Source: JBCBDX01 sp039822005 (GTDB lineage Bacteria > Pseudomonadota > Alphaproteobacteria > Rhizobiales > Rhizobiaceae). From it: a DNA stretch of 64,000 nt. This document shows, in pieces, positions 35,442 through 44,013 of this stretch. A model generated the notes under the pieces. It did not search any database, was not told the origin of the DNA, and saw nothing but the letters and a program-made list of their open reading frames with translations. The stretch lies in NCBI GenBank assembly GCA_039822005.1, contig JBCBMZ010000003.1:371867-435866 (forward strand), read 5' to 3'. Both the position numbers and the translations under genes were made by a program. How positions within the stretch are numbered: the stretch's first letter is position 1; each line of letters begins with the position of its first letter.

Positions 35442-36509
35442 TCATAATTCGCTCAGGCGGATGTTGGGATCAAGTAAGTAGGCTGCGGAAAGGTAAGCTT
35501 GAGCTTGTTCCCGACCTTCAATAAAATACTTAACGTGAAAACGGAAGCGGTCATCGTTGCCACTATCTTTTATAAGACATTGCTCGTCATAAATCAGCCC
35601 CATGCTGACAGTGACGAAACCTGCCACTGGTGAGGGTGAAGTAATAGACGCGGCTTGCTCAAAACCTTCAACATCACGGGGTGTAACCGCCCAATGCGCC
35701 TCACGCCGGCTTGCTTGCGGATAGATCTCGTATTTTGAGTTCTCACAAATCTGATAAAGCGCGACTTTCTCGTCATATCCGGTAGGGAAATTCGAACGGT
35801 CGACCAAAACAGAAATTCTCCAACGGAAGGCCTTATGCAGAGTATCTACGTATGTAAACGAGTCCGAAGGTGTTTGCAGCATGTCGGATAGAAGCGCGAT
35901 AGGTATCGTGGGCCGTGAATTTTCCGAAACTGATCCATGTGCCCCAGTTACCAGTTGGCCGATATTCGCGAGAGCGGCATCGTAGGATTGCGAAATAAGT
36001 GCCCCAGGCACAAGATCGGATTCCGAAAATTCTAGACCAAGGCTCGGCGCATGAAAGCCAACAGTAGCGCCAACTTCCATCACACGAAAATCGGTTAAAA
36101 AATCGAAGTATGCCACGGTACCGTGCATAAAAAGCACCGCGCACGCAGATAAACAAGACGCGCCATTCTCAACTTTGGTTCCAAAGAAATTTTTCTGCAA
36201 AACGACGCCCATCGAAAGCGCCTCATTTAGGCTCCCTCCGACGCTATTTAAGCAGAGCACAAAGTTTTCGTCGTCATGATCCTGCCCTGGCAATTCAGAA
36301 ATCATGTTCTGAAGTCGCTCACTATCGCCAGTCTCGATTTTGCCCGACATCACGTGCGTACAACTCGACTCTAATGCTGCAGGCGGTAGAGGATTAGTGG
36401 AAAGCGTCATGAACTCGGCTGCCTTTGAGCCGGATGCGGTGATAGCATGCACCGATAAGCAGATTATCCAGAAAAAAACTTTTGCCGGTAGGAATTGGAT
36501 GTAGAACAT
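35442..36509 (-). CDS. Secreted ClpP-fold serine hydrolase-like protein, paralogue 1
   Basis: The 355-residue protein has an N-terminal signal or membrane segment (about 8-28). Three ClpP-fold marks follow: SVGGSLNEA (Gly91-Gly92-Ser93), SCLSACAVLF with candidate nucleophile Ser121, and GFHAPSL with His152. ClpP has the same order: SPGGS, the nucleophile Ser in a small-residue motif, then IHQP. The C-terminal half is a separate region of unknown fold with three cysteines. It is one of three paralogues within 5.2 kb that share these motifs but differ elsewhere. A periplasmic protease or peptidase is likely. Base use is AT-richer than the chromosomal genes. Confidence 0.7.
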   Translation of the reverse strand: MFYIQFLPAKVFFWIICLSVHAITASGSKAAEFMTLSTNPLPPAALESSCTHVMSGKIETGDSERLQNMISELPGQDHDDENFVLCLNSVGGSLNEALSMGVVLQKNFFGTKVENGASCLSACAVLFMHGTVAYFDFLTDFRVMEVGATVGFHAPSLGLEFSESDLVPGALISQSYDAALANIGQLVTGAHGSVSENSRPTIPIALLSDMLQTPSDSFTYVDTLHKAFRWRISVLVDRSNFPTGYDEKVALYQICENSKYEIYPQASRREAHWAVTPRDVEGFEQAASITSPSPVAGFVTVSMGLIYDEQCLIKDSGNDDRFRFHVKYFIEGREQAQAYLSAAYLLDPNIRLSEL

Positions 36510-36705
36510 AATGTGCCCCCCGCGATAACCATTCGAATTGCGTAGTAGCTATGTCAACATAATACTAGAGTGAAAAATGCCCCAATTTTACTCAACATAA
36601 GTAGCGAAATCCATTATATGGCCCGGAGAGGGTTGGTCCCGGTTTGTAAATGCCGACAACACTAGAATGCACAGGAAAATATTCGAATAGGGAGGCCAGA
36701 TTATT

Positions 36706-37086
36706 ATGCTTAGGACACATGCGACAAGGCTATTGGCACTCGCGGCCTTCGCCAACGTCTCAGCAACTAACACTGTCCATGCGGAAGACTGGAGGCTTAT
36801 TCGGTCACATCTCCTATGCATAGAAGAAAATATTGAAAGCTACCTCGCTACACCAAACGACCCAATCACAATTGTTCTACCAGCCTGCCCCATAGTGGAC
36901 TTTCAAGAAGCTCTCGAACAGCTCGCTGAAGCCAGTTTGGTGACAAGAGATCTAACAACCAGCCAACCTGCTCCGCGAACAATAATTTCGATTTCCCGAC
37001 GTGAACTCAACTGCTTGCTTCAGAAAGCCGCAGCGAAGGAATTGGAAGTCATTGAGGTTGATCCGGAGCGCTTGTGTGGAGAATAA
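36706..37086 (+). CDS. Small exported protein
   Basis: The 126-residue product has a signal peptide (cleaved near VHA at about residue 26). Three cysteines follow in LLCIEENIESYL, LPACPIVDF and NCLLQ, and the C-terminus ends ERLCGE. It is divergent from paralogue 1 and overlaps the next gene by 11 bases. No family was recognised. Confidence 0.6.
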   Translation: MLRTHATRLLALAAFANVSATNTVHAEDWRLIRSHLLCIEENIESYLATPNDPITIVLPACPIVDFQEALEQLAEASLVTRDLTTSQPAPRTIISISRRELNCLLQKAAAKELEVIEVDPERLCGE

Positions 37087-37591
37087 GTTCTTATACGTTG
37101 CCGGGAAGTCTTGTGAGATTATTTCGGCGCTCGTTTTGTCCGTTGGACTCGTTTTCGCTTATTTAGGATATCAAGCTGAACGTAGCGCTGACCAGCGGCG
37201 CTTTACATTTGAATTTTCGCAGCAGTACTATGTTGGAGAACTGCAGGCAGCGAGACTCTCGCTTCGAAACGAAGTCAGGGAAATAGCCAATGTACGTAGT
37301 GAGCTGTCGAATGACGAAATCGCTATTGCAATCGCGGCACGAACAAAAAGCGGCAATTCCAAACTAACCGAGCAACAAGTTTTAGCGGTTTCTGACTACT
37401 TCAACGGCGCTGAGCGTTGTGTGCAAGCGCAGTTGTGTGCGTCGGAGATATTTCAGCGTCTTCATGCCGAGGAAGCGTCGTATATTCGGTGTTTCTTGGA
37501 GCCGACTTTGAAAGCAATAAGTTTGGAAGGAGGATTCGCGGCAACCATTCGGGGATTGGAAAAATTCTCTTCAGATCCGTCCTCATGTTAA
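37076..37591 (+). CDS. Single-pass membrane protein of unknown function
   Basis: The 171-residue protein starts at a GTG with GGAG about 9 bases upstream, inside the end of the preceding gene. One membrane segment lies at about residues 12-30 (IISALVLSVGLVFAYLGY), then a helical periplasmic or cytosolic domain of about 135 residues with three or four cysteines. Translational coupling to the exported protein suggests the two act together. No family recognised. Confidence 0.6.
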   Translation: MENKFLYVAGKSCEIISALVLSVGLVFAYLGYQAERSADQRRFTFEFSQQYYVGELQAARLSLRNEVREIANVRSELSNDEIAIAIAARTKSGNSKLTEQQVLAVSDYFNGAERCVQAQLCASEIFQRLHAEEASYIRCFLEPTLKAISLEGGFAATIRGLEKFSSDPSSC

Positions 37592-37968
37592 AATAGTGGG
37601 TGGGCTAACCGCGTTTACGTCCACCGCGCTTACAAGTACGAACATCCATCGCCCCGACACCAACAGGAAAAACGTTCGACGATGTCGTTGTCAATCGGAC
37701 ACCTAATGGTTGGCAATTGCTACGATGGAATTACAATCAGCCCAAAAAGGTAGGCATCGTGATATCACTCGTAGATCACAGTGACGCGCTATAATCGGCA
37801 TAGGGTATAGATGGCACAATGTAATCCCCGCGATCGTTTAACAAGAGATGTACGATGTTTCCCGATCGAGCCTAGACCGCGAATACCTTAATGATCAGAA
37901 ATCGAAATTATATCTTCCACTTAGTAAAAATCTCCATGCATCTTACATTGAAAGGAAATACTTAAAAA
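37592..37968. other. 377 bp spacer before paralogue 2
   Basis: No gene is supported. The stretch is moderately AT-rich toward its right end and probably contains the promoter of paralogue 2. No repeat or terminator with a T-run was found. Confidence 0.35.
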
Positions 37969-39294
37969 ATGTATTGTTCGTCTTTTGGTAAGCACTTATC
38001 TCTGTCCATCGCCGCAATATTATTAGCGTCCAATGTAGTCGGCTCACACGCGGCAGCCATAAGCGCGGAACGCGCTGGAAATATGATCAAAATTTACATT
38101 CATGGTGACATCCTAAGCGGCGACGCCGAGAAAGTAGCCTCGGAAATTAAGCGCTTGAGAGACGAGATTGTCAGTGAAAAGCCGCCGCGTGAAGGCTGCC
38201 GCGATGTTATCCGGCCTAACACTATGAAGCAAATAAAACCAAAACCATCCAGCGCCGTAGGAGTACCACTTGTTGCGCCAGATGAATGGGGACTTTCTCG
38301 CCAAGGCTCGTGCGTCATCATTCCACTTTTCGAAGACGAACACGAATGGACGGTCGATCTTCATCTTAACAGTGACGGCGGCAGCATTAGAGAAGCTGCC
38401 AAAATCGCGCTTGAAACAAAGTCGTATCGAGCATTTTTGTCTAGCGACGCCCGTTGTATTTCTGCATGTGCAATTATTTTTCTTGGTGCTAATTTTTTTC
38501 ATCACGAGTACGGGAGTATGCCAGCGCGATTTTTATCAAGCGGAGCGCAGTTGCTGGTACACGCGCCAGCGCTTTCGTTTGACCATCAGACTAATAGTGT
38601 CGAGCAGCTTTCTAAAGCGTATAAAGCTTCACTGTCAGCCGTTTCTCAAATAATTGAAGTTTTCGAGGCTGCAGGTCATTCTTCTGCACAAATCGCAAAA
38701 TTGCTCAATCACCACGGCGACAATTTTCACGTAATTGACGATTTTGCAGATTTCGTATTTTGGGGAGTTTATGATAACAAAACACAGCATGGCCCAGAAT
38801 TGATATTGGACAAATTTGAAAATATTGAGTCAGCCTCCAATGTTGTAAATAAGCTTTACAATGCCTGCATTACGCTTGAAAATATTGAATATGTAAACAG
38901 AAACTACAAGCGTGTGCAGGCGCTCGGCAATTTGAATTATAAGCTCGATTCTGAAAAAATATCTCGGCAAAATACGCCAAAAATTGCTCATAAAGGATAT
39001 TATGAAGATGGCCAATTTTCCCGGATCGAGATTTGGGCTGTCAAATATAATAATGAACATGCCCAGTATTACATTGAGGTATCACGCAGACCTGTTTATG
39101 ATAAATGGTTATGGGAGTTCCGCATGGGCGAAACCGAAGAAGAAATTTGCGCTTTTTATATTGACAATGATGGTGTTGTTCGAGGTCAAATATTCGATAT
39201 GGACAAATTCGAAGAGTCTAGCAATTTAGAGATTAGTGAAATTATGAGCCGGGCGATTGTATTGTACGCATTTCACTTCGGACATGCAAATTAG
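37969..39294 (+). CDS. Secreted ClpP-fold serine hydrolase-like protein, paralogue 2
   Basis: The 441-residue protein has a signal peptide (cleaved near SHA-AA at about residue 28). The ClpP-fold marks are NSDGGSIREA (Gly137-Gly138-Ser139), RCISACAIIF (candidate Ser165) and LVHAPAL (His198). It carries an extra insert of about 50 residues (about 75-125) between the first strand and GGS, rich in proline and lysine. The C-terminal 200 residues are diverged. It is markedly AT-rich in codons, especially in its 3' half. It is transcribed toward paralogue 3 in convergent orientation, about 67 bases apart. Confidence 0.7.
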   Translation: MYCSSFGKHLSLSIAAILLASNVVGSHAAAISAERAGNMIKIYIHGDILSGDAEKVASEIKRLRDEIVSEKPPREGCRDVIRPNTMKQIKPKPSSAVGVPLVAPDEWGLSRQGSCVIIPLFEDEHEWTVDLHLNSDGGSIREAAKIALETKSYRAFLSSDARCISACAIIFLGANFFHHEYGSMPARFLSSGAQLLVHAPALSFDHQTNSVEQLSKAYKASLSAVSQIIEVFEAAGHSSAQIAKLLNHHGDNFHVIDDFADFVFWGVYDNKTQHGPELILDKFENIESASNVVNKLYNACITLENIEYVNRNYKRVQALGNLNYKLDSEKISRQNTPKIAHKGYYEDGQFSRIEIWAVKYNNEHAQYYIEVSRRPVYDKWLWEFRMGETEEEICAFYIDNDGVVRGQIFDMDKFEESSNLEISEIMSRAIVLYAFHFGHAN

Positions 39295-39361
39295 GTCATA
39301 ATAAAAAGATATATAATTCGGCTTAAAAAATCACGGAGAATTTGGAAAAACATAGGCGGTA

Positions 39362-40540
39362 TCATTCAACGCCAATGTCCTTCAATTTTCTTGAGCCTTC
39401 ATAGAAATGAATGTTTAGCAGGTCGCTTTCGGTAACTTCCGTTCCTTCGTATCGGATTACTGGGGCACCAAAGCGCGTGCCGACAATACAACGATAACCA
39501 TGATACTCATGGACTAAGACCTCGTACGCAGTGGATGTTCCGGCGGCGTATGTGGCAAAGTTATAGGTGGTCTCATCCGCAAGACCAAAATTAATTCCAG
39601 ACTGACGTACACTACGTACTGTGTCGCTCACACTTCTCCCTTCTGACCAGGAGATATAGTTATAACACGCGGTAGCCGCAGTCTGCGGGTCTATTTGCAA
39701 TCGGGGCAAAGGAGACACAGTAATCCCCCAGCGCCCGACGTCATCGATGGAGTCGACGTAATACATACCTTCTGGGGCAGTTTGGAGCATTCGGGTGACC
39801 AATGACCCCCTTATCCACTCTTCCTCGCCCCCGTATGACACTCCTCCTGAATCTTCGCCTAAGTGTAGGACGCGCAACGTCTCCGCGATTGTTTCTATCG
39901 ATGCTGCATATGCTTCCTGAATGGCGCTCGATGGAAATTGACCCGCTTCGTTGGGTAACGCAAGAGAGGGTGCATGAATCCCCAGTCTAGCTGTTGGGTG
40001 CATAGACCTATAGGGGATCGGGCTATCTTCGAAACCGTTAAACGTGCCGGACAGAAAAATCAAAGCGCAGGCAGAAAGACATGAGGAGCCTGCAGCTAGA
40101 CGCGTCTCGATGAATGAGACGCCATCAAAAATGAAGTCTTTTCTCCGTCGAATTTCCTCTGCGATCTTCAGTGCTTCGACAACTGAGCCACCGGGGCTAT
40201 CCAGACAGAAAACGACGATATCTGGAAAGCCTCCCTCGCTTGGAAACTTTTCAACTTTTGTCCAATATTCTGTCAACGTTTGGAGAAATGAAGCATGGTC
40301 ACCTGACTGTATGGTGCCCGACAGCGAGATTTGGCACTCAGGTGGTTGTTCTTCTCCAGTTGTCTGGCTCCGTGGCACATCTGTGAGAACCGCAAAATCT
40401 GCAGCTATCGCGCCAAAATTGCCGCCGCAAATAAAAGCACAACATAGCATGAGGGCTGGAGGTTTCAGGTTTTTGAGGGTTCCAAGCCAGACTCGCACAA
40501 TATCTCCAAAGGCGTTCGCGTGCTGGTGAACACGCGTCAT
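39362..40540 (-). CDS. Secreted ClpP-fold serine hydrolase-like protein, paralogue 3
   Basis: The 392-residue protein has a hydrophobic export segment at about residues 28-48. The clearest ClpP-fold marks of the three are LDSPGGSVVEALKIAEEI (Gly117-Gly118-Ser119), GSSCLSACALIF (Ser156) and LGIHAPSLALP (His189). The first block closely resembles the SppA/ClpP SPGGSV segment. The C-terminal region (about 270-392) shares pattern with paralogue 1. GC content is nearer to the chromosome than paralogue 2. It is convergent with paralogue 2. Confidence 0.73.
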   Translation of the reverse strand: MTRVHQHANAFGDIVRVWLGTLKNLKPPALMLCCAFICGGNFGAIAADFAVLTDVPRSQTTGEEQPPECQISLSGTIQSGDHASFLQTLTEYWTKVEKFPSEGGFPDIVVFCLDSPGGSVVEALKIAEEIRRRKDFIFDGVSFIETRLAAGSSCLSACALIFLSGTFNGFEDSPIPYRSMHPTARLGIHAPSLALPNEAGQFPSSAIQEAYAASIETIAETLRVLHLGEDSGGVSYGGEEEWIRGSLVTRMLQTAPEGMYYVDSIDDVGRWGITVSPLPRLQIDPQTAATACYNYISWSEGRSVSDTVRSVRQSGINFGLADETTYNFATYAAGTSTAYEVLVHEYHGYRCIVGTRFGAPVIRYEGTEVTESDLLNIHFYEGSRKLKDIGVE

Positions 40541-40582
40541 GAAATGGATGGGGATATACTACCAGCTATCATACATTACACG

Positions 40583-40765
40583 TCAGCTGAGAATCCAATA
40601 ATTATTTCGAAATTTAGCGATGCTATAGTCGCCATTATGCAAGGTCATGAAATCTGCCATAGAGCCGTAAGGACCCGGAAAAAATGAGACGGTGCACATT
40701 TCGCGTCGCACAACTTTTTTTGCGTTGTGCCTATCCATCTTGACGAGGAGATATGAGAAAACCAT
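40583..40765 (-). CDS. Small ORF downstream of the coiled-coil gene
   Basis: A 60-residue frame starts at an ATG with AGGAG five bases upstream, directly after the stop of the coiled-coil gene on the same strand. It contains a basic centre (KMDRHNAKKVVRR) and an aromatic C-terminus. No relative was recognised, and no equivalent is seen beside the second copy of the module. Coupling and a strong ribosome-binding site are its only support. Confidence 0.4.
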   Translation of the reverse strand: MVFSYLLVKMDRHNAKKVVRREMCTVSFFPGPYGSMADFMTLHNGDYSIAKFRNNYWILS

Positions 40766-40772
40766 TGCGCTC

Positions 40773-41507
40773 CTATTGACCGAGCGCAGGTATAACGTCT
40801 CGCTGCATTGACACACTTGGATCGGGTGATGATCGAACATTGGCTCCGTTTTCGGCGTTTTGAGCTTCCGCCTCTATTGAAGGCTGTTTGAATAGGGGCG
40901 GCATGCTTTTTTCAAGTTCTGCTTCAAGGTCGTTGAGTTCATCTTCTGTAAGGCCGTCCGCCTGAGATGCTTCTCGCGCATCGTCCAGCTTCTCCTGAAA
41001 CACGATCAGCTCTTTTTGCTGGTCGAGTAGCGAGTTTTCTTGTTGTCTCAGCGCGTTGAACTCTTCCCATTTGGGTGCGGTGTCATGGATAGATTCTGGG
41101 TCAATGATCTCTGCTCCAATCTCTTTGCCATGTTCGTCGAACACCAAGAGCCCGTCTTCTGTCTTGAACACACGGCGTCCATCTTCAAGGACATGGGCGC
41201 GGTTGAGCAAGCTGTCGATTTGATTGCGCAGTAGCTCCAACGCTTCCTGATTACGCATGAGTGCTTCAACCGTCATTTGATCGTAACGATCAAGCTTGAT
41301 GTGGAATGTATCGATTTGTTCCGTCGTCGCCATAACCGCAGTCATTGCAAGATCGACCATGTCCTGCTCGGCGTTATCCTCTAGACGGTCTTTTCGTTGG
41401 CGTGCCTCGCGCTGATCATGGAACTTTCGCTGACGATGCAGTTCCTCTATCCGCTTGTCGTGGATGGTGCTGCCATGGGTCCGAAACTGTCGCGTCAGCT
41501 GTATCAA
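40773..41507 (-). CDS. Coiled-coil acidic protein, module copy A
   Basis: The 244-residue protein is almost wholly helical and charged, with two coiled-coil stretches (about 15-100 and 145-195) flanking a small hairpin (FKTEDGLLVFDEHGKEI). A proline-bearing acidic tail follows. It starts at TTG directly after the stop of the upstream gene. Copy B (61804-62562) is clearly related over DxDxxTVxALxxNQxAL and YQEKLDxAR-type blocks, perhaps 40 percent identical. No family was recognised; a structural or relaxosome-associated role is possible. Confidence 0.65.
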   Translation of the reverse strand: MIQLTRQFRTHGSTIHDKRIEELHRQRKFHDQREARQRKDRLEDNAEQDMVDLAMTAVMATTEQIDTFHIKLDRYDQMTVEALMRNQEALELLRNQIDSLLNRAHVLEDGRRVFKTEDGLLVFDEHGKEIGAEIIDPESIHDTAPKWEEFNALRQQENSLLDQQKELIVFQEKLDDAREASQADGLTEDELNDLEAELEKSMPPLFKQPSIEAEAQNAENGANVRSSPDPSVSMQRDVIPALGQ

Positions 41508-41864
41508 TTATTCCCCGCAATCCTGTTTTATGAGTGTGTGAGTGAGATGACCGGTTTGCTTGTCAGGATGGCGTCGCAACCAGGCGTGCAGTTTCTGGGT
41601 GTTGTCCAACCCGCTCTCGCCATACTTCCAATCATAGATGCACTTCATGCCTGCGCTATCTGGCTGATCCTTGACCCAGCGTGCAAAAGCCAAGCCCTCG
41701 ATGACCCCTGCGATGTAGCTTGATGCTTCATTACTCTCCATTTTGGTCATCACTTCGCCTGCTGTTTGCGCATGGGATGCCGTGCCAAGGCCAACTGATG
41801 CTCCAATGAGCGCGGCAATTGTCAGGGAAGCTTGCTTTGATATCTGCCGTGCGAGTGCGGGCAT
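41508..41864 (-). CDS. Small secreted protein, module copy A
   Basis: The 118-residue protein has a signal peptide (cleaved near SHA at about residue 31). The mature domain has YIAGVIEGLAFARWVKDQPD near the N-terminus, one internal cysteine, and ends LIKQDCGE. The pattern YxAGxxxGLA...C resembles Rap1a/Tai-type periplasmic proteins, but this is tentative. Copy B (62562-62915) keeps the same layout and C-terminal I K x x C G E. It is coupled to the coiled-coil gene. Confidence 0.65.
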   Translation of the reverse strand: MPALARQISKQASLTIAALIGASVGLGTASHAQTAGEVMTKMESNEASSYIAGVIEGLAFARWVKDQPDSAGMKCIYDWKYGESGLDNTQKLHAWLRRHPDKQTGHLTHTLIKQDCGE

Positions 41865-42062
41865 AAACGGTCGTTTTTGTCATGCTATACAAACACGGCC
41901 CAAATTTGCATCCGTGAATCCAAATACGGTACAATATCAATAGGTTCGTTGAGCAGGCTAAGGCCGCCAATCGATCAGTATATTACAGGAAAGAAAGGAC
42001 CGATTCTGTCAATCTGGCGTTATGCCGGATTGGACATCTAACCTATTGATTTAATTACACTC
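41865..42062. promoter_or_regulatory. Conserved divergent spacer, module copy A
   Basis: This 198-base spacer separates the secreted-protein gene from the recombinase gene. Two blocks are shared with copy B: a 25-base block at 41920-41944 (22 matches) and a 23-base block at 41993-42015 (22 matches). The second runs into a hairpin at 42012-42030 with arms ATCTGGC and GCCGGAT that pair through one G-U. Neither recombinase start has a clear Shine-Dalgarno. It may be the recombinase's own site, a shared operator or a structured leader. Confidence 0.6.
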
Positions 42063-42644
42063 ATGAAAATCGGATATCTAAGGATCAGCACAGAAGAACA
42101 ACGTCCCGATCGTCAGATCGATGCCCTCACACCATTGTGTGACGAACTTCATATCGAGACGCTTTCCGCTGTGGCGGCCAACAGGCCCGTTTTTGATGCT
42201 GTTATGGACAAATTGCAGCCCGGAGACACACTCATCGTTTGGGATTTGGACCGCGCCTTTCGTTCGACGGTCGATGCCATTGTACACGAAAAGCGTCTGC
42301 GCGATGCAGGCATATTCTTTGAAATTGTCACCTTCAATTTGAACACGGCGGAGCCTGCCGGTGAGTTCGCCTATCAGGTCATGGCGGCTGCCGCTCAATA
42401 TGAGCGGCGCATGATTTCAAAGCGGACGAAGGAAGGTCTTGAAGCCGCTGTCAAACGCGGTGCGGTGCTGGGAAGACGGCGCAAGCTCTCTGAGCATCAA
42501 ATCATCAAAGCGCATGAAAAACTGGCGTCCGGCAGCTACAGCAAAGCGCAGCTTGCCGCGCAGTTTGGCGTTCATTTGAGAACGCTATCACGAGCGCTGG
42601 TACAGCATGCACGAAGCAAGTCACCGGACGCATCGGAACAATGA
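42063..42644 (+). CDS. Serine recombinase (resolvase/invertase family), module copy A
   Basis: The 193-residue protein has the resolvase catalytic start YLRISTEEQ with Ser9, then TLIVWDLDRAFRS, the arginine block YERRMISKRTKEGLEAA, and a C-terminal helix-turn-helix (QLAAQFGVHLRTLSRAL). This is the full small serine recombinase layout, used for resolving multimers or inverting DNA. Copy B (63113-63676) is a clear paralogue. It probably acts within the conserved spacer before it. Confidence 0.9.
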   Translation: MKIGYLRISTEEQRPDRQIDALTPLCDELHIETLSAVAANRPVFDAVMDKLQPGDTLIVWDLDRAFRSTVDAIVHEKRLRDAGIFFEIVTFNLNTAEPAGEFAYQVMAAAAQYERRMISKRTKEGLEAAVKRGAVLGRRRKLSEHQIIKAHEKLASGSYSKAQLAAQFGVHLRTLSRALVQHARSKSPDASEQ

Positions 42645-42741
42645 CATTTGGGTTGTGTGGTATCAAGACCGCCTGAGCCCCGCGCCAATGGGTGTACGGT
42701 GCCAAAGATATCTGCCTCTCAACAGAACGGAGAAATACTTC

Positions 42742-42963
42742 ATGGAAACGCCGGATATTCCCGAAATTGGTCACCCTGATTTTGATGCCGCATTGTCTGC
42801 TTTGGTTCGCTCTGCGTCCGTTGTTCGAGAGCTCCTGCTCATGTCGATAACCAGTGATGTTGACATAAAGAGGCTTATGGCGCGCCATTCTGATCTCGTG
42901 ATGAATGCCGATGCGGTTATTGACGCTTGGCGTGATCATCTGGGCATCACCGATCGCCTTTGA
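42742..42963 (+). CDS. Small hypothetical protein after recombinase A
   Basis: The 73-residue acidic, helical protein starts at an ATG with GGAG about 9 bases upstream. No domain recognised. Its stop overlaps a TTG start of the next gene, so they may be co-translated. It has no equivalent behind recombinase B. Confidence 0.5.
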   Translation: METPDIPEIGHPDFDAALSALVRSASVVRELLLMSITSDVDIKRLMARHSDLVMNADAVIDAWRDHLGITDRL

Positions 42964-43229
42964 TTGATCCAAAAGCGCCCGCAGAGGCGGGTATTAAACT
43001 GGCTTCTTTGGGCAATTTACGGTACAATGAAATGATGAAAGAAGCTCTTGAAAAAGAAGTGAAATTTCGCGAGGCCAAGCATCTTCAGACGCTTGAAAGC
43101 AATCCTCTGGATGCCCGCGACATCGCCATGTTCGAGATGTTTGGGCGCGAAGGATTTTCGCCCGAACAGAGACGCGCTTACATTTTGAAGCAGGCGCAAG
43201 AAGATGCGCCCATCCCTGCAGCGCATTGA
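42960..43229 (+). CDS. Small hypothetical protein
   Basis: The 89-residue frame starts at TTG overlapping the previous stop; an ATG pair 24 codons in is the alternative start. The product is charged and helical, with MMKEALEKEVKFREAKHLQ and GREGFSPEQRRAYILKQA. Its function is unknown. It sits between the recombinase and a toxin-antitoxin pair. Confidence 0.5.
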   Translation: MIDPKAPAEAGIKLASLGNLRYNEMMKEALEKEVKFREAKHLQTLESNPLDARDIAMFEMFGREGFSPEQRRAYILKQAQEDAPIPAAH

Positions 43230-43313
43230 GCGACACAGCCGATTTCTATCTGATGCGTCCAAGACGACCACCGTCAGGTCTGTGTTTGTAATGCAAGGTT
43301 TCAGCTTACCCTT

Positions 43314-43343
43314 TTGACAATCTTTGCCAATATATGGCATAAT
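43314..43343 (+). promoter_or_regulatory. parDE promoter with overlapping operator
   Basis: TTGACA (43314-43319), an 18-base spacer and CATAAT (43338-43343) form a good promoter. TGCCA, five bases, TGGCA (43325-43339) is a dyad overlapping the -10 side, fitting autorepression by the ParD-ParE complex. Confidence 0.65.
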
Positions 43344-43362
43344 TGATCGTGGAGGTATTGCC

Positions 43363-43617
43363 ATGGCGACCATGAATGTATCGCTCCCCGATCCCATGAA
43401 AGATTGGGTTGAAGCGCAAACAAAGACAGGCCGGTATTCGAATGCCAGTGACTATGTGCGCGATCTGATCCGCAAAGACCAGGAACGCAGCGACAAGATC
43501 GCCGCGATGCAGCGCATGGTCGATGAAGGGCTTTCAAGCGGTGTCGGCAGCCAATCGAAAGACAATATTTTCGCCGCTGCACAGGCCAATTTGGACAGGC
43601 AATCTCCGCGTAGCTGA
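43363..43617 (+). CDS. parD: ParD-like antitoxin
   Basis: The 84-residue protein has a ribbon-helix-helix N-terminus (MNVSLPDPMKDWVEAQTKTG) and the ParD hallmark SNASDYVRDLIRKD, followed by a flexible C-terminal tail that would bind the toxin. The start has GGAGG seven bases upstream. Its stop overlaps the toxin start in TGATG, the usual order for a ParDE pair. Confidence 0.9.
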   Translation: MATMNVSLPDPMKDWVEAQTKTGRYSNASDYVRDLIRKDQERSDKIAAMQRMVDEGLSSGVGSQSKDNIFAAAQANLDRQSPRS

Positions 43618-43910
43618 TGGGATACAAGCTCTCAGTTGCGGCAGAAAACGACATCCAACAGATTGCCGAAATCGGGATCGAATTGTTTGGGATCGAGCAA
43701 GCGTGGCACTACCATGAAGCGCTATTCGAAATATTCGACTTGCTAGCCGACAATCCGCGTATGGCGCGGGAGCGCTTCGAGATATCACCGCCTGTGCGTA
43801 TCCATCCCTACAAGGCCCATTTGATTGTTTATACCGTCGATGAACAGGACGACATTTTGATCGTGCGCGTTCGGCACGGACATGAGGATTGGGCAACGCC
43901 CGCCCAATAG
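43617..43910 (+). CDS. parE: ParE/RelE-family toxin
   Basis: The 97-residue protein follows the ParE pattern: a beta-first start YKLSVAAENDIQQIAEIG, the central DNPRMARERFEI, and ending IVRVRHGHEDW, the usual RxxHGRxD-type end. ParE toxins inhibit gyrase. It is coupled to parD and helps keep the element in the population. The symbol is shared with topoisomerase IV parE at 15013 but the protein is unrelated. Confidence 0.9.
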   Translation: MGYKLSVAAENDIQQIAEIGIELFGIEQAWHYHEALFEIFDLLADNPRMARERFEISPPVRIHPYKAHLIVYTVDEQDDILIVRVRHGHEDWATPAQ

Positions 43911-43975
43911 TCTTCGATCAGTTTTGCGAGAAAGTCCGGCCGTGCTGGCACCGTCGGCGATTTTGTTTTGAAGGC

Positions 43976-44008
43976 AAAGCGCCCGCGTTTTTCGTTCGCA
44001 GGCGCTTT
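43976..44008. terminator. Bidirectional terminator between parDE and the ParB-like gene
   Basis: AAAGCGCC and GGCGCTTT pair as an 8 bp stem with an inner GCG/CGC extension, with AT-rich flanks on both sides. It separates convergent genes. Confidence 0.75.
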
Positions 44009-44013
44009 ATCTT

